Translations under genes and position numbers: made by a program
The notes under the pieces: generated by a model
Database searches by the model: none
What the model was told of the DNA's origin: nothing
What the model saw: the letters and a program-made list of their open reading frames with translations, nothing else
Shown: in pieces, positions 1-9,022 of the stretch
Layout of the letters: each line of letters starts with the position of its first letter
Position numbering within the stretch: the stretch's first letter is position 1
Assembly: GCA_964442075.1 (NCBI GenBank)
Contig: CAYTWH010000010.1
Coordinates: 36,560-100,559 of the forward strand
Source of the DNA: CAYTAU01 sp964442075
GTDB lineage: Bacteria > Bacteroidota > Bacteroidia > Bacteroidales > CAYTAU01
DNA: 64,000 bases
Reading direction: 5' to 3'

Positions 1-887
1 AAAACACCAGCAATATTAGTTAATGATGAATCCGGTTTTGTTTTAATGTAACCTTCTTCGTCTACATCAATATATTTTTTAAAAATATCTGAGTTAGGAT
101 GATGCCCTACAGCAACAAAAAAACCTGTTATACTAATTTCAACTTCTTCATTATTTTTTTTAATCAATCTGACACCTGAAACACCATTTGCATCTCCTAA
201 AACTTCTTGTGTAACATGTTCATATAAAACTTCAATATTAGAAGTTTTTTCAACTCTTTCAATCATAGCTTTAGAGGCTCTCATATAATTTTTTCTAATA
301 ATCAGGTATACTTTTTTGCAAATACCTGAAAGATATGTTGCCTCTTCGGCTGCGGAATCACCACCACCTACAACTGCTACATCTTGTCCTTTATAAAAGA
401 AACCATCGCAAGTTGCACAAGCAGAAACTCCTTGACCTTTATATTTATTTTCAGATTCCAGTCCTAGGTATTTTGCAGTAGCTCCAGTTGCAATTATTAC
501 ACTTTCTGCTTCAATTTGTTTTTTATTGTCAATAATAATTTTGAATGGTGATTTACTTAAATCAGCATTTGTTGCTAATCCCCAACGAATATCTGTTTCA
601 AATCGTTCAGCTTGTTTTTTAAGATCTTCCATCATTGTTGGACCATCAATACCATTCGGATAACCAGGAAAATTTTCAACTTCTGTTGTTGTTGTAAGTT
701 GTCCACCAGGTTGTAATCCTTCATATAAAACAGGTTTTAAATTAGCTCTTGCAGCATAAATTGCAGCAGTATATCCAGCAGGTCCTGAACCAATAATCAA
801 ACATTTTATTTTTTCAATTTCACTATCTAAGTTTATTGAATTTTCATTTTTTTCATTTAAATTATCCATTTTTTTAAATAAATCCAT
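1..887 (-). CDS. trxB: Thioredoxin reductase (3' end cut by window edge)
   Basis: Flavoprotein that passes electrons from NADPH to thioredoxin in the cytoplasm. About 295 residues are visible by translating the minus strand from the ATG at 885-887. The FAD site GSGPAG is at residues 33-38, the redox-active CATC at 157-160 followed by DG, and the NADPH-site GGGDSA at 174-179. This order (FAD, NADPH domain carrying CxxC) is that of low-molecular-weight TrxB. The family is usually 310-320 residues, so only the last few dozen residues lie outside. The first 28 residues are an unusual charged extension and a second ATG sits at codon 7, so the true start could be slightly later. It lies 20 bp downstream of the DUF4249 gene on the same strand. 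Confidence 0.93.
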   Translation of the reverse strand, partial: MDLFKKMDNLNEKNENSINLDSEIEKIKCLIIGSGPAGYTAAIYAARANLKPVLYEGLQPGGQLTTTTEVENFPGYPNGIDGPTMMEDLKKQAERFETDIRWGLATNADLSKSPFKIIIDNKKQIEAESVIIATGATAKYLGLESENKYKGQGVSACATCDGFFYKGQDVAVVGGGDSAAEEATYLSGICKKVYLIIRKNYMRASKAMIERVEKTSNIEVLYEHVTQEVLGDANGVSGVRLIKKNNEEVEISITGFFVAVGHHPNSDIFKKYIDVDEEGYIKTKPDSSLTNIAGV

Positions 888-907
888 AAAACAATTTTTT
901 AAATTTA

Positions 908-1894
908 TTAATTTTCTAAAATTACATTTTCATCAATTTTAATTGTATCAAGATATGTACCATATCCTCCCCAGATACCAATTGCACCGCCTTCAATATT
1001 TGTACGAACACTTGTTGGTGAAGCAAAAGGATTTCCGTCAGTCGCCATTTGAATCTCAACTGAATACCAAAAATCATAATGAGTTGCATCTAATGTGCTA
1101 AGTTTAACAACAACAGTCTCACCAACAATAAATGACCACCAAGGAAAAGTATTTTCATCGTCAAAATATGCATCACCTTGAGCAGGATCCCAGCCACGAT
1201 TAAGTGCATAGGAAATTTGTTTATCATTAGCAAAAAGATCATCAGATACCGAGCTATAAGGATGAACAAAAATGTTGTCTTTGCCAAGTGTTTTTGTGTA
1301 ACCTCTATAAAAATTACCCACAGTAGGTGGATCGTGAAAATAAATCCAAACAAATCCTATACTATCTTCAGGTTCTTTCACAAACTTGAATCTAACACTA
1401 TCCAACTCAACCGGAGGCGGAATGGTGGTTGTTGAAGTATATGTTTTACCTCCGGTAACAACCTTTAAATTATATGTTTTACCAATTTCTCCTTTAATCT
1501 TATTGCCTTTATACATTATAAACGGAAGTTTGAAATAATCAAAACTCAATTGCAGTGTATCAATTTGATTGCCATTAGAAACTGTTACAAAGGCAGATGT
1601 GTCAATAACATCCGGAACTTTAATAAGACTTAATGTGTCAATAATACTTTGAGGTAAGATATCTAAAATATCCTGACTGATGTAATTAATAATAGGCTTA
1701 ACCACAACAGGATCAAAATATGAAGAATTTTTTGTAATAATAACACATGCATATTCGCCTAATTCTATTTCTCCTTCAATTACAGTTTTATCTTCTGATT
1801 GCGGCAAATCAAGTGTAATTTCTTTTTCACATGAAACAAAAAACAATACAAGAAAAACAAATATTATTCTATGGTATTTATGTGTTTTATTCAT
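908..1894 (-). CDS. DUF4249 family lipoprotein
   Basis: Envelope lipoprotein of a Bacteroidetes-specific family with unknown function. I start it at the ATG at 1892-1894 rather than the longer upstream ATG at 1957, because this gives a signal peptide (basic start, hydrophobic stretch VFLVLFFVSC) directly followed by the lipobox Cys and the family's typical mature start CEKEITLDLP. The rest is predicted beta-rich, about 300 residues, the usual length for the family. DUF4249 proteins are often found near TonB-dependent receptors and have been linked to the outer membrane; no receptor is adjacent here. It sits between xseA and trxB, all on the minus strand. The family assignment is by recall of the N-terminal motif and overall pattern. 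Confidence 0.8.
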   Translation of the reverse strand: MNKTHKYHRIIFVFLVLFFVSCEKEITLDLPQSEDKTVIEGEIELGEYACVIITKNSSYFDPVVVKPIINYISQDILDILPQSIIDTLSLIKVPDVIDTSAFVTVSNGNQIDTLQLSFDYFKLPFIMYKGNKIKGEIGKTYNLKVVTGGKTYTSTTTIPPPVELDSVRFKFVKEPEDSIGFVWIYFHDPPTVGNFYRGYTKTLGKDNIFVHPYSSVSDDLFANDKQISYALNRGWDPAQGDAYFDDENTFPWWSFIVGETVVVKLSTLDATHYDFWYSVEIQMATDGNPFASPTSVRTNIEGGAIGIWGGYGTYLDTIKIDENVILEN

Positions 1895-2000
1895 TGAAAT
1901 TATGCAATGTTTTATTTTAGTTGTATTTATGTTTTTAATATATTTTTTGGCAAACAAAAGTAATTAATAATTTATTCAGTTTGCAAATTTTTGATAAAGA

Positions 2001-3377
2001 CTATTTTTCAATATAATTAACAGTACTTTTTAATTTTCCATCATAAAGTTTAGTTTCAATTACATAGTTTTCTTTAATGTTTTTCGAAGACTTTAATACT
2101 TTACCATTGTGAGTTGTAATTGAATATCCTCGTTTTAATATTTTTTGTGGATTTAATGCTTCAATTTTACTATGTATTAGTTCATTTTCGAATTTTTTTT
2201 TATGAAAATAATTTTCACTTTTAATTTTAATTTGATTCAAAATATCGTCGCATTCGTTTGAAAGAAATTTTATTCTATATTTTGATATATTGCTTACATT
2301 ATTTATACTTTGTGATATTATATTTTTATTTTTTGTAAGCTTAATATTACTTTGATTGTAAAGTTCTTTTTTAATTAATTGCAATTTAAAATTCTCCTGA
2401 CTTATAATGTTCTTAACAAAATTATTTACAGTAAAAGCAATTTTTTCATAATCATGTTTTAAATTATTAATAATATTAAGTGCCTTTTCAATTACCTCAT
2501 TGTGTACGCTTTTAAGAAGCGAGTCAAACGATTCCATTTTATTAATAATAAATTCTGCAACTGCTGTAGGGGTTTTTAGTTTTAAATTAGCAACTATATC
2601 AACAATAGTTTCATCTCTTTCATGCCCTATTCCTGTAATTATCGGGAGAGGAAATTGAGTAATATAATATGCCAACAAATAAGTATTAAAGCAATTAAAA
2701 TCTGCCTGTGATCCTCCTCCTCTAATTATTACTACAATATCAAAGAAGTCTTCATATTCATATATTTTTTCTAAAGCATTTATAATTGACTGTTCAGCAT
2801 TTTTACCTTGCATATATGCAGGAAAAAGTTTGTAATAAAACTTATATCCATACTTATTATTATCTAATTGATTTAACCAATCGCCATAACCTGCTGCAGT
2901 TTCAGAAGAAATAACAGCAATTTTTTGCGGAACGGATGGTATTTCCAGTTCCTTATTCATGTTAATTACACCCTCTTCTGTTAATTTATTTATTATCTCA
3001 ATCTTTCTTCTTTCAATATCGCCAATAGTATAGCTTGGATCAATATTAATAATATTCAGACTTATTCCGTAAATCTCGTGATACTCAACTCCAACATTAA
3101 TCAATATTTTTAATCCTTCACTTAGTTGTTGCCCCGTTGTTGTTTCGAAATATGGCTTTATCATTCGCAAAGCATAAGACCAAATATTTGCTTTTATTCT
3201 TGCCAGAATTTTGTCATTATCAGGGTCTTTTTCTACCAATTCCATATAACAATGTCCACTCTGATTGAAATTGATACTGCTTATTTCTGCAACAATCCAA
3301 AATGTATCTGTAAAAGATGCTTCAAATACACTTTTTAATTTTTTGGTAAGTTCTAATAATGTCAGGTGATTTTGCAT
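2001..3377 (-). CDS. xseA: Exodeoxyribonuclease VII large subunit
   Basis: Large subunit of exonuclease VII, which degrades single-stranded DNA from both ends. The 458-residue protein has the N-terminal OB-fold (about residues 5-105, including the conserved FWIVAEISSIN) followed by the exonuclease VII catalytic region (about 125-445, with KIAVISSETAAGYGDW and DIVVIIRGGGSQADF, GIGHERDETIVD). Length fits the family. The small subunit gene xseB commonly follows xseA but none is visible in the 106 bp downstream or elsewhere in the window. It begins 25 bp after the end of the subtilase gene and may share its transcript. Confidence 0.95.
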   Translation of the reverse strand: MQNHLTLLELTKKLKSVFEASFTDTFWIVAEISSINFNQSGHCYMELVEKDPDNDKILARIKANIWSYALRMIKPYFETTTGQQLSEGLKILINVGVEYHEIYGISLNIINIDPSYTIGDIERRKIEIINKLTEEGVINMNKELEIPSVPQKIAVISSETAAGYGDWLNQLDNNKYGYKFYYKLFPAYMQGKNAEQSIINALEKIYEYEDFFDIVVIIRGGGSQADFNCFNTYLLAYYITQFPLPIITGIGHERDETIVDIVANLKLKTPTAVAEFIINKMESFDSLLKSVHNEVIEKALNIINNLKHDYEKIAFTVNNFVKNIISQENFKLQLIKKELYNQSNIKLTKNKNIISQSINNVSNISKYRIKFLSNECDDILNQIKIKSENYFHKKKFENELIHSKIEALNPQKILKRGYSITTHNGKVLKSSKNIKENYVIETKLYDGKLKSTVNYIEK

Positions 3378-3402
3378 CTTTTTTCAGAAATAAAAAAAAG
3401 AA

Positions 3403-5064
3403 TTAATTCTTTAATATTTTATCTTGATATACTTTATTTTCTGTAGTTAATTTAATAATATAAACTCCACTTCCCAAATTACTTAAATTATTTATTCTTA
3501 TTTTATTATATATTGTATTGCTTTTCATTTCTTTATTAGAATATACTGTTTTTCCTAAGACATTAAAAATCTCAACAGTAACAGCCTGACTATCTGCCAA
3601 TAAAAACTCTGCATTTATTTCGTCGGTAAAAGGGTTAGGATAAAACCTATAATAATCTTCATTTAAAATATTATCATTTTCAGTATTCTGAAGCAATAAA
3701 TGTGCAAGAGCAAAGTCGGGTAATCCATGACCTAACAATGAATCAGGTGAATTATATTGGCTTGCACTTTTCTCAATATATTCTATTAATTCCATATTTG
3801 TTGCATCAGGATTAGCTTGCCATAAACATGCGGCAAGTCCAGTAATTATTGGAGCAGACAATGAAGTACCATTCCCATATCCTATTGAACCTCCTGCTGT
3901 TTGACAAACAGTATTTCCTCCCTGGGCCGTAATATTGGGTTTAATTCGTTCATCTACGGTAGGTCCGGTTGAACTAAAAGAAGAATATACACCACTGGCA
4001 TCCACTGAGCCAACTGTAAGTACACTGTCTGCATCGGCAGGAACACCAACGTAATGCCATGGTTTATCACCTGAATTTCCCGCACTTACAACAACTAAAA
4101 TTCCTTTACTCGAAGCAATATCAGCACCTATTGAAATTTTAGCAGTATTCCCATCCATATCATTATATGTATAATCTTGTGATGCATCATCAAATGTTTC
4201 GTATCCAAGAGATGTATTAATAATATCTACACCAAGACTGTCAGCATATTCGGCAGCAGAAATCCAGTTGTCTTCTTCAATTGTGAATTCAGAACCGGCA
4301 TCTTCTGAACGCAATAATAAATAATCAGCTTCAGGAGCTGTTCCGACTAGTTGACCAGGCAAATTACCAGCTATAATTGATAAAACACTCATTCCATGAG
4401 AATGTTGATCAAAAATATTGGAACCACTATTTACAAAATCTCTTGTAGTAATAATTTGATTATTTGCCCATAAGCTATCAAAAGCAGGAAAAGAATCTAC
4501 ATTAAAAAACCCAGCATCAATTACAGCAATTAACATCCCTTGTCCGCGATAACCTAAATCATGCAATTCATGGCCATTAAGCATAGTAATTTGATTTGTG
4601 GCTGCCCCGTAATCATAAAATAACTTTATAGATTTAGTATTATTAACAATTGGAAAATCAGCCTTAATAAAATCATCGGAAACATTATTAGATTTGAGTA
4701 TCCCAACTTTAGAGCTATTTGCTATAAAAGAAATATTTTCAATTGTATCAATTAATAAAGTATCTGTAGTATAAACAGTAACAGCATTAATCCATTTCGA
4801 CACATTTAGTATGGTTAGTCCAAGGCTTTCCAGGCTGTCAATATAAACAGTGTTTACAGGCAGATCATTTTCAACAATAGTAATGTTTTGATTTGTACGT
4901 CTGTCAATAGCTTTTTGTGTTAAAAAATCTTGTGGATTACTAATTGAATACGGAGTATTATTTTTATCAGTAAATTGAATCCAATATTTATTAGGTGCAA
5001 CTTGTCCAAAAATTGTGTTAATAGTAAAAATCAATATTATTGTAATTTTTATTTTTTTCATCAT
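3403..5064 (-). CDS. Secreted subtilisin-like (S8) serine protease with type IX sorting tail
   Basis: Extracellular or cell-surface protease. A signal peptide covers residues 1-20 (ending IFGQ). The S8 catalytic triad is visible: Asp183 in VIDAGFF, His223 in DQHSHG, Ser401 in GNGTSLSAP, with oxyanion Asn330 in SAGN. The region between the signal and about residue 150 looks like a propeptide. The C-terminal ~85 residues begin with FYPNPF and end with GVYIIKLTT and a short basic tail, the pattern of the type A type IX secretion sorting domain, so export by that system and anchoring or release at the surface is inferred. It is 12 bp downstream of an unknown lipoprotein gene, probably co-transcribed. 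Confidence 0.93.
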   Translation of the reverse strand: MMKKIKITIILIFTINTIFGQVAPNKYWIQFTDKNNTPYSISNPQDFLTQKAIDRRTNQNITIVENDLPVNTVYIDSLESLGLTILNVSKWINAVTVYTTDTLLIDTIENISFIANSSKVGILKSNNVSDDFIKADFPIVNNTKSIKLFYDYGAATNQITMLNGHELHDLGYRGQGMLIAVIDAGFFNVDSFPAFDSLWANNQIITTRDFVNSGSNIFDQHSHGMSVLSIIAGNLPGQLVGTAPEADYLLLRSEDAGSEFTIEEDNWISAAEYADSLGVDIINTSLGYETFDDASQDYTYNDMDGNTAKISIGADIASSKGILVVVSAGNSGDKPWHYVGVPADADSVLTVGSVDASGVYSSFSSTGPTVDERIKPNITAQGGNTVCQTAGGSIGYGNGTSLSAPIITGLAACLWQANPDATNMELIEYIEKSASQYNSPDSLLGHGLPDFALAHLLLQNTENDNILNEDYYRFYPNPFTDEINAEFLLADSQAVTVEIFNVLGKTVYSNKEMKSNTIYNKIRINNLSNLGSGVYIIKLTTENKVYQDKILKN

Positions 5065-5076
5065 CTCAATTAAATT

Positions 5077-5781
5077 TTAATTTCCAAAATTTATAACTTT
5101 CTGTATATATATATCACCTGTAGTTATCCTTTCTTCTATAGGTATTGATTGAAGAGTTATATCAGATGTTATTTCAATGCTATGCCTGTATACCAATCCT
5201 ATATTTTTGGCAAATTTTTCGATAGCGTAATTTTTATGAATGAGGCTTGAATCGTTTATCTGAGTAACTGTTAAAACCGAGTCAAAATTAAAACTATTAA
5301 TAGTTTCATCTTTATCTAATTCTGTAATTTCATAAATTTGGCTATCATAAATATTATAAGCATTTCCATTCCATTCTTTATCAATTTTTGCAGGAAATGC
5401 AATTTTAATGTACTTAATATTTTCTTCAGTTTTATGTAAAGAAGCATTTAAAAATTGTGCTGTCCATACATCTTTAATTATCCATGCTGTTGTATCGGAA
5501 TGTTTTATATATCTTTCAATTCGTATTACTTCATTTCCTGTTGTATCTGTATATTTAGATTCAATTGTTTCTCTTATCTTATATTTAACTGTATCATAAA
5601 TTGCAGATGGATCATCAATATGGATTTTTGTAATATCATATTCAACCCATGTTCCAATAATATCAGGAAAATAGGAATAATCAATATTATTATCTAAAGA
5701 CTTATCTTTTTTACAAGAAAAAATAATTAATACAATAACCAGTATAAATAAAACACTATATTTTCTGATATTAAAAAGCAT
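5077..5781 (-). CDS. Unknown lipoprotein
   Basis: 234 residues with an N-terminal hydrophobic signal and lipobox IIFSC (Cys23) followed by KKDK, as in exported Bacteroidetes lipoproteins. The mature part opens with a short segment then FPDIIGTWVEYD, a start shared by many small beta-rich lipoproteins that measure or bind something, but I recognise no named family. No catalytic motif is visible. The gene stops 12 bp before the secreted subtilase gene, so the two probably form an operon; a link to protease export or inhibition is only a guess. Confidence 0.75.
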   Translation of the reverse strand: MLFNIRKYSVLFILVIVLIIFSCKKDKSLDNNIDYSYFPDIIGTWVEYDITKIHIDDPSAIYDTVKYKIRETIESKYTDTTGNEVIRIERYIKHSDTTAWIIKDVWTAQFLNASLHKTEENIKYIKIAFPAKIDKEWNGNAYNIYDSQIYEITELDKDETINSFNFDSVLTVTQINDSSLIHKNYAIEKFAKNIGLVYRHSIEITSDITLQSIPIEERITTGDIYIQKVINFGN

Positions 5782-5811
5782 ATAATTATTATACGTTTGT
5801 TGTTCGTCGTT

Positions 5812-5955
5812 TTAATTTTCAACGATTTTTGTTGTATAATTACTGTCTCCTATAATTGTTTGAATAATATATGTACCGGATACCATTTCAGAAATATCAA
5901 TTTCTCTTTTGAATCTTTTATCTGCTTTGTCGTACACAGTAATTAATTTATAAAA
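5812..5955 (-). pseudogene. Orphan type IX sorting-domain tail
   Basis: On the minus strand a 47-codon open stretch, bounded upstream by an in-frame TAA (5956-5958) and without any ATG at its head, reads as the end of a type A sorting domain: TVYDKADKRFKREIDIS, then SGTYIIQTIIGDSNYTTKIVEN and stop. It matches the C-terminal pattern of the two intact type-IX-secreted proteins in this window (GVYIIKL..., GIYIIKV...). No signal peptide or upstream part of a gene is present, so it appears to be the remnant of a deleted secreted-protein gene. Confidence 0.7.
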
Positions 5956-6048
5956 TTAGGTATTTTTTAAGTTGTTTTAAAATATATTTTGATAAAGAAC
6001 TTAATATTGATAATTTTAAAGCGAATTATTTATTTAAAAATCGTTATA

Positions 6049-6726
6049 ATGTCTGACATAAACCCCAAAATACATGATGGTTGGAAAAAAGTTTTGGTAA
6101 ATGAGTTTAATTCTGAATATTTTAAAGAATTAAAGAATTTTTTAATCGAAGAAAAGAAAAAATATACCCTATATCCGCCGGGAGAATACATTTTTTCTGC
6201 TTTTAACAGAACACCGCTCGATAATGTTAAGGTAGTAATTATTGGACAAGACCCATATCATGGAAAAGGGCAGGCTCATGGCTTATGTTTTTCTGTGCAA
6301 GAAGGAATAAAGCCACCACCTTCTCTTGTAAATATTTTTAAAGAACTAAAAACCGATATTGGTATAGATATACCAACGCATGGTAGCCTTGAAAAATGGG
6401 CAGACCAGGGAGTATTGTTGTTAAACGCTACACTAACAGTAAGGGAAAGCAATGCAGGTTCTCACCAAAACAAGGGCTGGGAAACTTTTACCAATGCCGT
6501 TATTAAAAAGGTTTCGGAAAATAAAGAGGGAATAGTTTTTCTTTTATGGGGTAGATATGCTCAGAATAAAGAAGTTTTAATTGATACAGGAAAACATCAT
6601 GTTCTTAAGGCTGCTCATCCTTCTCCTTTTTCTGCCTATAATGGATTTTTTGGATGTAAGCATTTTTCTAAAACTAACCACTTTTTAAAAGAAAAAGAAA
6701 AAGTTGAGATTGATTGGGGGATTTGA
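6049..6726 (+). CDS. ung: Uracil-DNA glycosylase
   Basis: Removes uracil from DNA as the first step of base excision repair. Family 1 motifs are clear: GQDPYHG at residues 66-72, with catalytic Asp68, and HPSPFSAYNGF followed by GCKHFSKTN near the C-terminus. 225 residues is the normal length. I chose the ATG at 6049, which gives MSDINPKIHDGW; the reading frame stays open upstream to another ATG at 5989, but those 20 residues are hydrophobic and AT-rich and not part of the family. It is a single gene on the plus strand, followed by about 120 bp before the aminotransferase gene. Confidence 0.97.
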   Translation: MSDINPKIHDGWKKVLVNEFNSEYFKELKNFLIEEKKKYTLYPPGEYIFSAFNRTPLDNVKVVIIGQDPYHGKGQAHGLCFSVQEGIKPPPSLVNIFKELKTDIGIDIPTHGSLEKWADQGVLLLNATLTVRESNAGSHQNKGWETFTNAVIKKVSENKEGIVFLLWGRYAQNKEVLIDTGKHHVLKAAHPSPFSAYNGFFGCKHFSKTNHFLKEKEKVEIDWGI

Positions 6727-6823
6727 TCAATAGATTCCAAGTACTTCTGGCAAAATGTTAAATAACATTTAAACAATATATATAATAGTATTGAATTTAG
6801 ATTGACACTAATGCAAGTTTATT

Positions 6824-6831
6824 TATTTTTG
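6824..6831 (+). promoter_or_regulatory. Candidate Bacteroidetes -7 promoter element before the aminotransferase gene
   Basis: TATTTTTG matches the TAnnTTTG consensus and lies 16 bp upstream of the ATG at 6848. About 19 bp further upstream is a TTGACA-like sequence (from 6802) rather than the usual TTTG, so the -33 part is only approximate. Confidence 0.5.
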
Positions 6832-6847
6832 CAAAAAAATATTATTT

Positions 6848-7975
6848 ATGAGAGATATTAAAATGGTTGACTTACAAAGTCAATATTTAAAAATTAAGAA
6901 CGAAGTAGATAATGCTATTTTAAATGTTATTGATAAAACAGCATTTATTAATGGTGAAGAAGTACAATTATTTCAAAAAGAATTTGAGGAATATCTTGGC
7001 GTTAAAAATGTAATTCCTTGTGCCAATGGTACAGATGCCCTTCAAATTGCAATGATGGGATTAGGCTTGCAGCCCGGAGATGAGGTGATTACAACAAATT
7101 TTACTTTTGTTGCCACTGTTGAAGTTATTGCATTATTAAAACTAACACCCGTACTTGTAGATGTAGATCCAAAAACTTTCAATATTGACCCCAATGCAAT
7201 TGAAAGAGCAATTACTTCAAAAACAAAGGCAATTGTTCCTGTTCATTTATTTGGTCAATGTGCTGAAATGGAAAAGATAAATGATATTGCAAAAAAACAT
7301 AATCTGTTTATTATTGAAGACACAGCACAAGCTGTTGGTGCTGATTATTTTTTCAATGATGGTAGCAAAAAGAAAGCAGGAACAATATCTGATATTGGTT
7401 GCACATCTTTTTTCCCTTCAAAAAATTTGGGTTGCTTTGGTGACGGAGGAGCAATTTTTACTAATAATGATAATCTGGCAAAAAAACTTCGTTCAATAGT
7501 AAATCATGGAATGACAAAAAGATATTATCATGATGATATTGGTGTTAACTCTAGGTTAGACAGCATTCAGGCTGCTGTTTTAAGAATAAAATTAAAACAT
7601 CTTGACAAATATAATAAAGCGAGACAATATGCGGCTTCATATTATGATAATGTATTTAAAGATATTCCAAATTTAACTACACCGTTTAAATATGAAAAAT
7701 CAAGTCATATTTATCATCAATATACATTAGTAATTGAGAATATTGACAGAGACAAACTTCAGGAACATCTTCAATCAAATGGTATTCCTACACCAATTTA
7801 TTATCCTGTTTCCTTACATTTGCAAAAAGCATATACAGATCCAAGATACAAACAAGGAGACTTCCCTGTAACAGAATATTTAAGTCAAAAAGTTATTTCT
7901 TTGCCAATGCATTCAGAATTTGATGATGAACAGTTGAAGTTTATTACAGATAAACTTAAAGAATTTTTTGATTAA
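6848..7975 (+). CDS. DegT/DnrJ/EryC1/StrS family sugar aminotransferase
   Basis: PLP-dependent enzyme that transfers an amino group from an amino acid to a nucleotide-linked keto-sugar, used in making surface polysaccharides or glycan. 375 residues, normal for the family. Visible motifs: GTDALQIAM near residue 61, the PLP-binding acidic residue in FIIEDTAQAVGA (Asp158), and the Schiff-base Lys192 in FFPSKNLGCFGDGG. The start MRDIKMVDLQSQY resembles enzymes that make 3-amino-glucuronic-acid derivatives, but the substrate cannot be fixed from sequence. It stands alone between ung and the rplM operon; the other sugar genes in the window are 8 kb away. Confidence 0.93.
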   Translation: MRDIKMVDLQSQYLKIKNEVDNAILNVIDKTAFINGEEVQLFQKEFEEYLGVKNVIPCANGTDALQIAMMGLGLQPGDEVITTNFTFVATVEVIALLKLTPVLVDVDPKTFNIDPNAIERAITSKTKAIVPVHLFGQCAEMEKINDIAKKHNLFIIEDTAQAVGADYFFNDGSKKKAGTISDIGCTSFFPSKNLGCFGDGGAIFTNNDNLAKKLRSIVNHGMTKRYYHDDIGVNSRLDSIQAAVLRIKLKHLDKYNKARQYAASYYDNVFKDIPNLTTPFKYEKSSHIYHQYTLVIENIDRDKLQEHLQSNGIPTPIYYPVSLHLQKAYTDPRYKQGDFPVTEYLSQKVISLPMHSEFDDEQLKFITDKLKEFFD

Positions 7976-7978
7976 ATG

Positions 7979-8008
7979 TTTGTATTTACAAAATATATTG
8001 TATTTTTG
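7979..8008 (+). promoter_or_regulatory. Promoter of the rplM-rpsI operon
   Basis: TTTG at 7979-7982 and TATTTTTG at 8001-8008 are separated by 18 bp and match the Bacteroidetes -33/-7 consensus (TTTG and TAnnTTTG). The predicted start of transcription, about 8014, leaves a leader of some 60 nt before the GTG start of rplM. Confidence 0.7.
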
Positions 8009-8013
8009 CACTC

Positions 8014-8055
8014 CGCAATTCAGTATTATTTATAGATATTTGCGTGTGAATTAGA
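8014..8055 (+). promoter_or_regulatory. Possible ribosomal-protein leader with alternative hairpins
   Basis: The short 5' leader of rplM can form two mutually exclusive stems: CGCAA (8014-8018) with TTGCG (8040-8044), or AATTCA (8017-8022) with TGAATT (8047-8052). Ribosomal protein operons are often controlled by binding of their own product to such leaders, and I recall leaders upstream of L13 genes being reported in Bacteroidia. The assignment is inference from structure and position. Confidence 0.4.
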
Positions 8056-8073
8056 AACTTAAGAATAATAGAA

Positions 8074-8529
8074 GTGAATACATTAAGCTACAAAACGATT
8101 TCAGCAAATAAGGCAACTGTTAAAAAAGGGTGGATATTATTTGATGCAAGTGATGCAATTTTAGGCCGATTATCATCGCAAACGGCTAAAGTTTTAAGAG
8201 GTAAACACAAACCTGATTTTACTCCACACGTTGATTGTGGTGATAATGTAATCATTATAAATGCTGAGAAAATTCAACTCTCAGGTTTAAAATGGGAAAA
8301 CAAAGAATATATTCATCACACAGGGTATCCGGGTGGACAAAGAACGACATCTGTTAAGCGGCTATTTGAAAAAAATCCTGCTTTACTTATTGAAAAAGCT
8401 GTAAGAGGAATGTTGCCTAAAAACAGATTGGGAAGAAAAATATTTCACAATTTATTTATATATGTTGGCGATGAGCATCCACATGAAGCTCAAAATCCAA
8501 AACAAATTAATTTAAACGAAACCAAATAA
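8074..8529 (+). CDS. rplM: 50S ribosomal protein L13
   Basis: Component of the large ribosomal subunit. 151 residues with the typical GRLSSQTAKVLRGKHKPDF and GMLPKNRLGR motifs. The start codon is GTG at 8074: there is no in-frame ATG upstream and the next one would cut into the conserved core. The GTG start on a highly expressed gene is notable and may be part of translational control. rpsI follows after 6 bp; the two are a conserved pair in almost all bacteria. Confidence 0.97.
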   Translation: MNTLSYKTISANKATVKKGWILFDASDAILGRLSSQTAKVLRGKHKPDFTPHVDCGDNVIIINAEKIQLSGLKWENKEYIHHTGYPGGQRTTSVKRLFEKNPALLIEKAVRGMLPKNRLGRKIFHNLFIYVGDEHPHEAQNPKQINLNETK

Positions 8530-8535
8530 TTTATA

Positions 8536-8922
8536 ATGGAAGTTATCAATACAATAGGAAGAAGAAAATCAGCAGTTGCTAGAATTTATATTAAAGAAGG
8601 AAAAGGTAGCATTATTGTTAATAATAAAGATTACAAAGTATATTTTCCAACACCGCAACTTCAGTATATTGTAACACAACCATTAAATTTGATTGAAGCA
8701 AAAGATAAATACGATATAAAAATAAACATTTTTGGTGGAGGCTTTAAAGGACAAGCAGAATCGGCACGCTTAGCAATAGCAAGAGCATTAGTTAAAGAAA
8801 ATGAAGAAGTAAAGTCACTACTTAAATCTAAAGGATTACTTACCAGAGATTCACGCATAGTTGAACGGAAAAAACCAGGACAAAAGAAAGCTCGCAAGAA
8901 ATTTCAATTTAGTAAACGTTAA
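8536..8922 (+). CDS. rpsI: 30S ribosomal protein S9
   Basis: Component of the small subunit head whose C-terminal tail reaches the P-site tRNA. 128 residues; begins with the conserved TIGRRKSAVARIY and ends with the standard basic tail KKARKKFQFSKR. It is 6 bp downstream of rplM and about 100 bp upstream of rpsB. No terminator is visible in that gap, so rplM, rpsI, rpsB and tsf are probably one transcript. Confidence 0.98.
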   Translation: MEVINTIGRRKSAVARIYIKEGKGSIIVNNKDYKVYFPTPQLQYIVTQPLNLIEAKDKYDIKINIFGGGFKGQAESARLAIARALVKENEEVKSLLKSKGLLTRDSRIVERKKPGQKKARKKFQFSKR

Positions 8923-9022
8923 AAACGCTTGCTTAAGTTTAGTATCTAAATTACTAAGACTGTTAAATAACACTACTTAGTAATTGGTAAAATAATAGAA
9001 TGTAAATTTAAAATAATAATTC

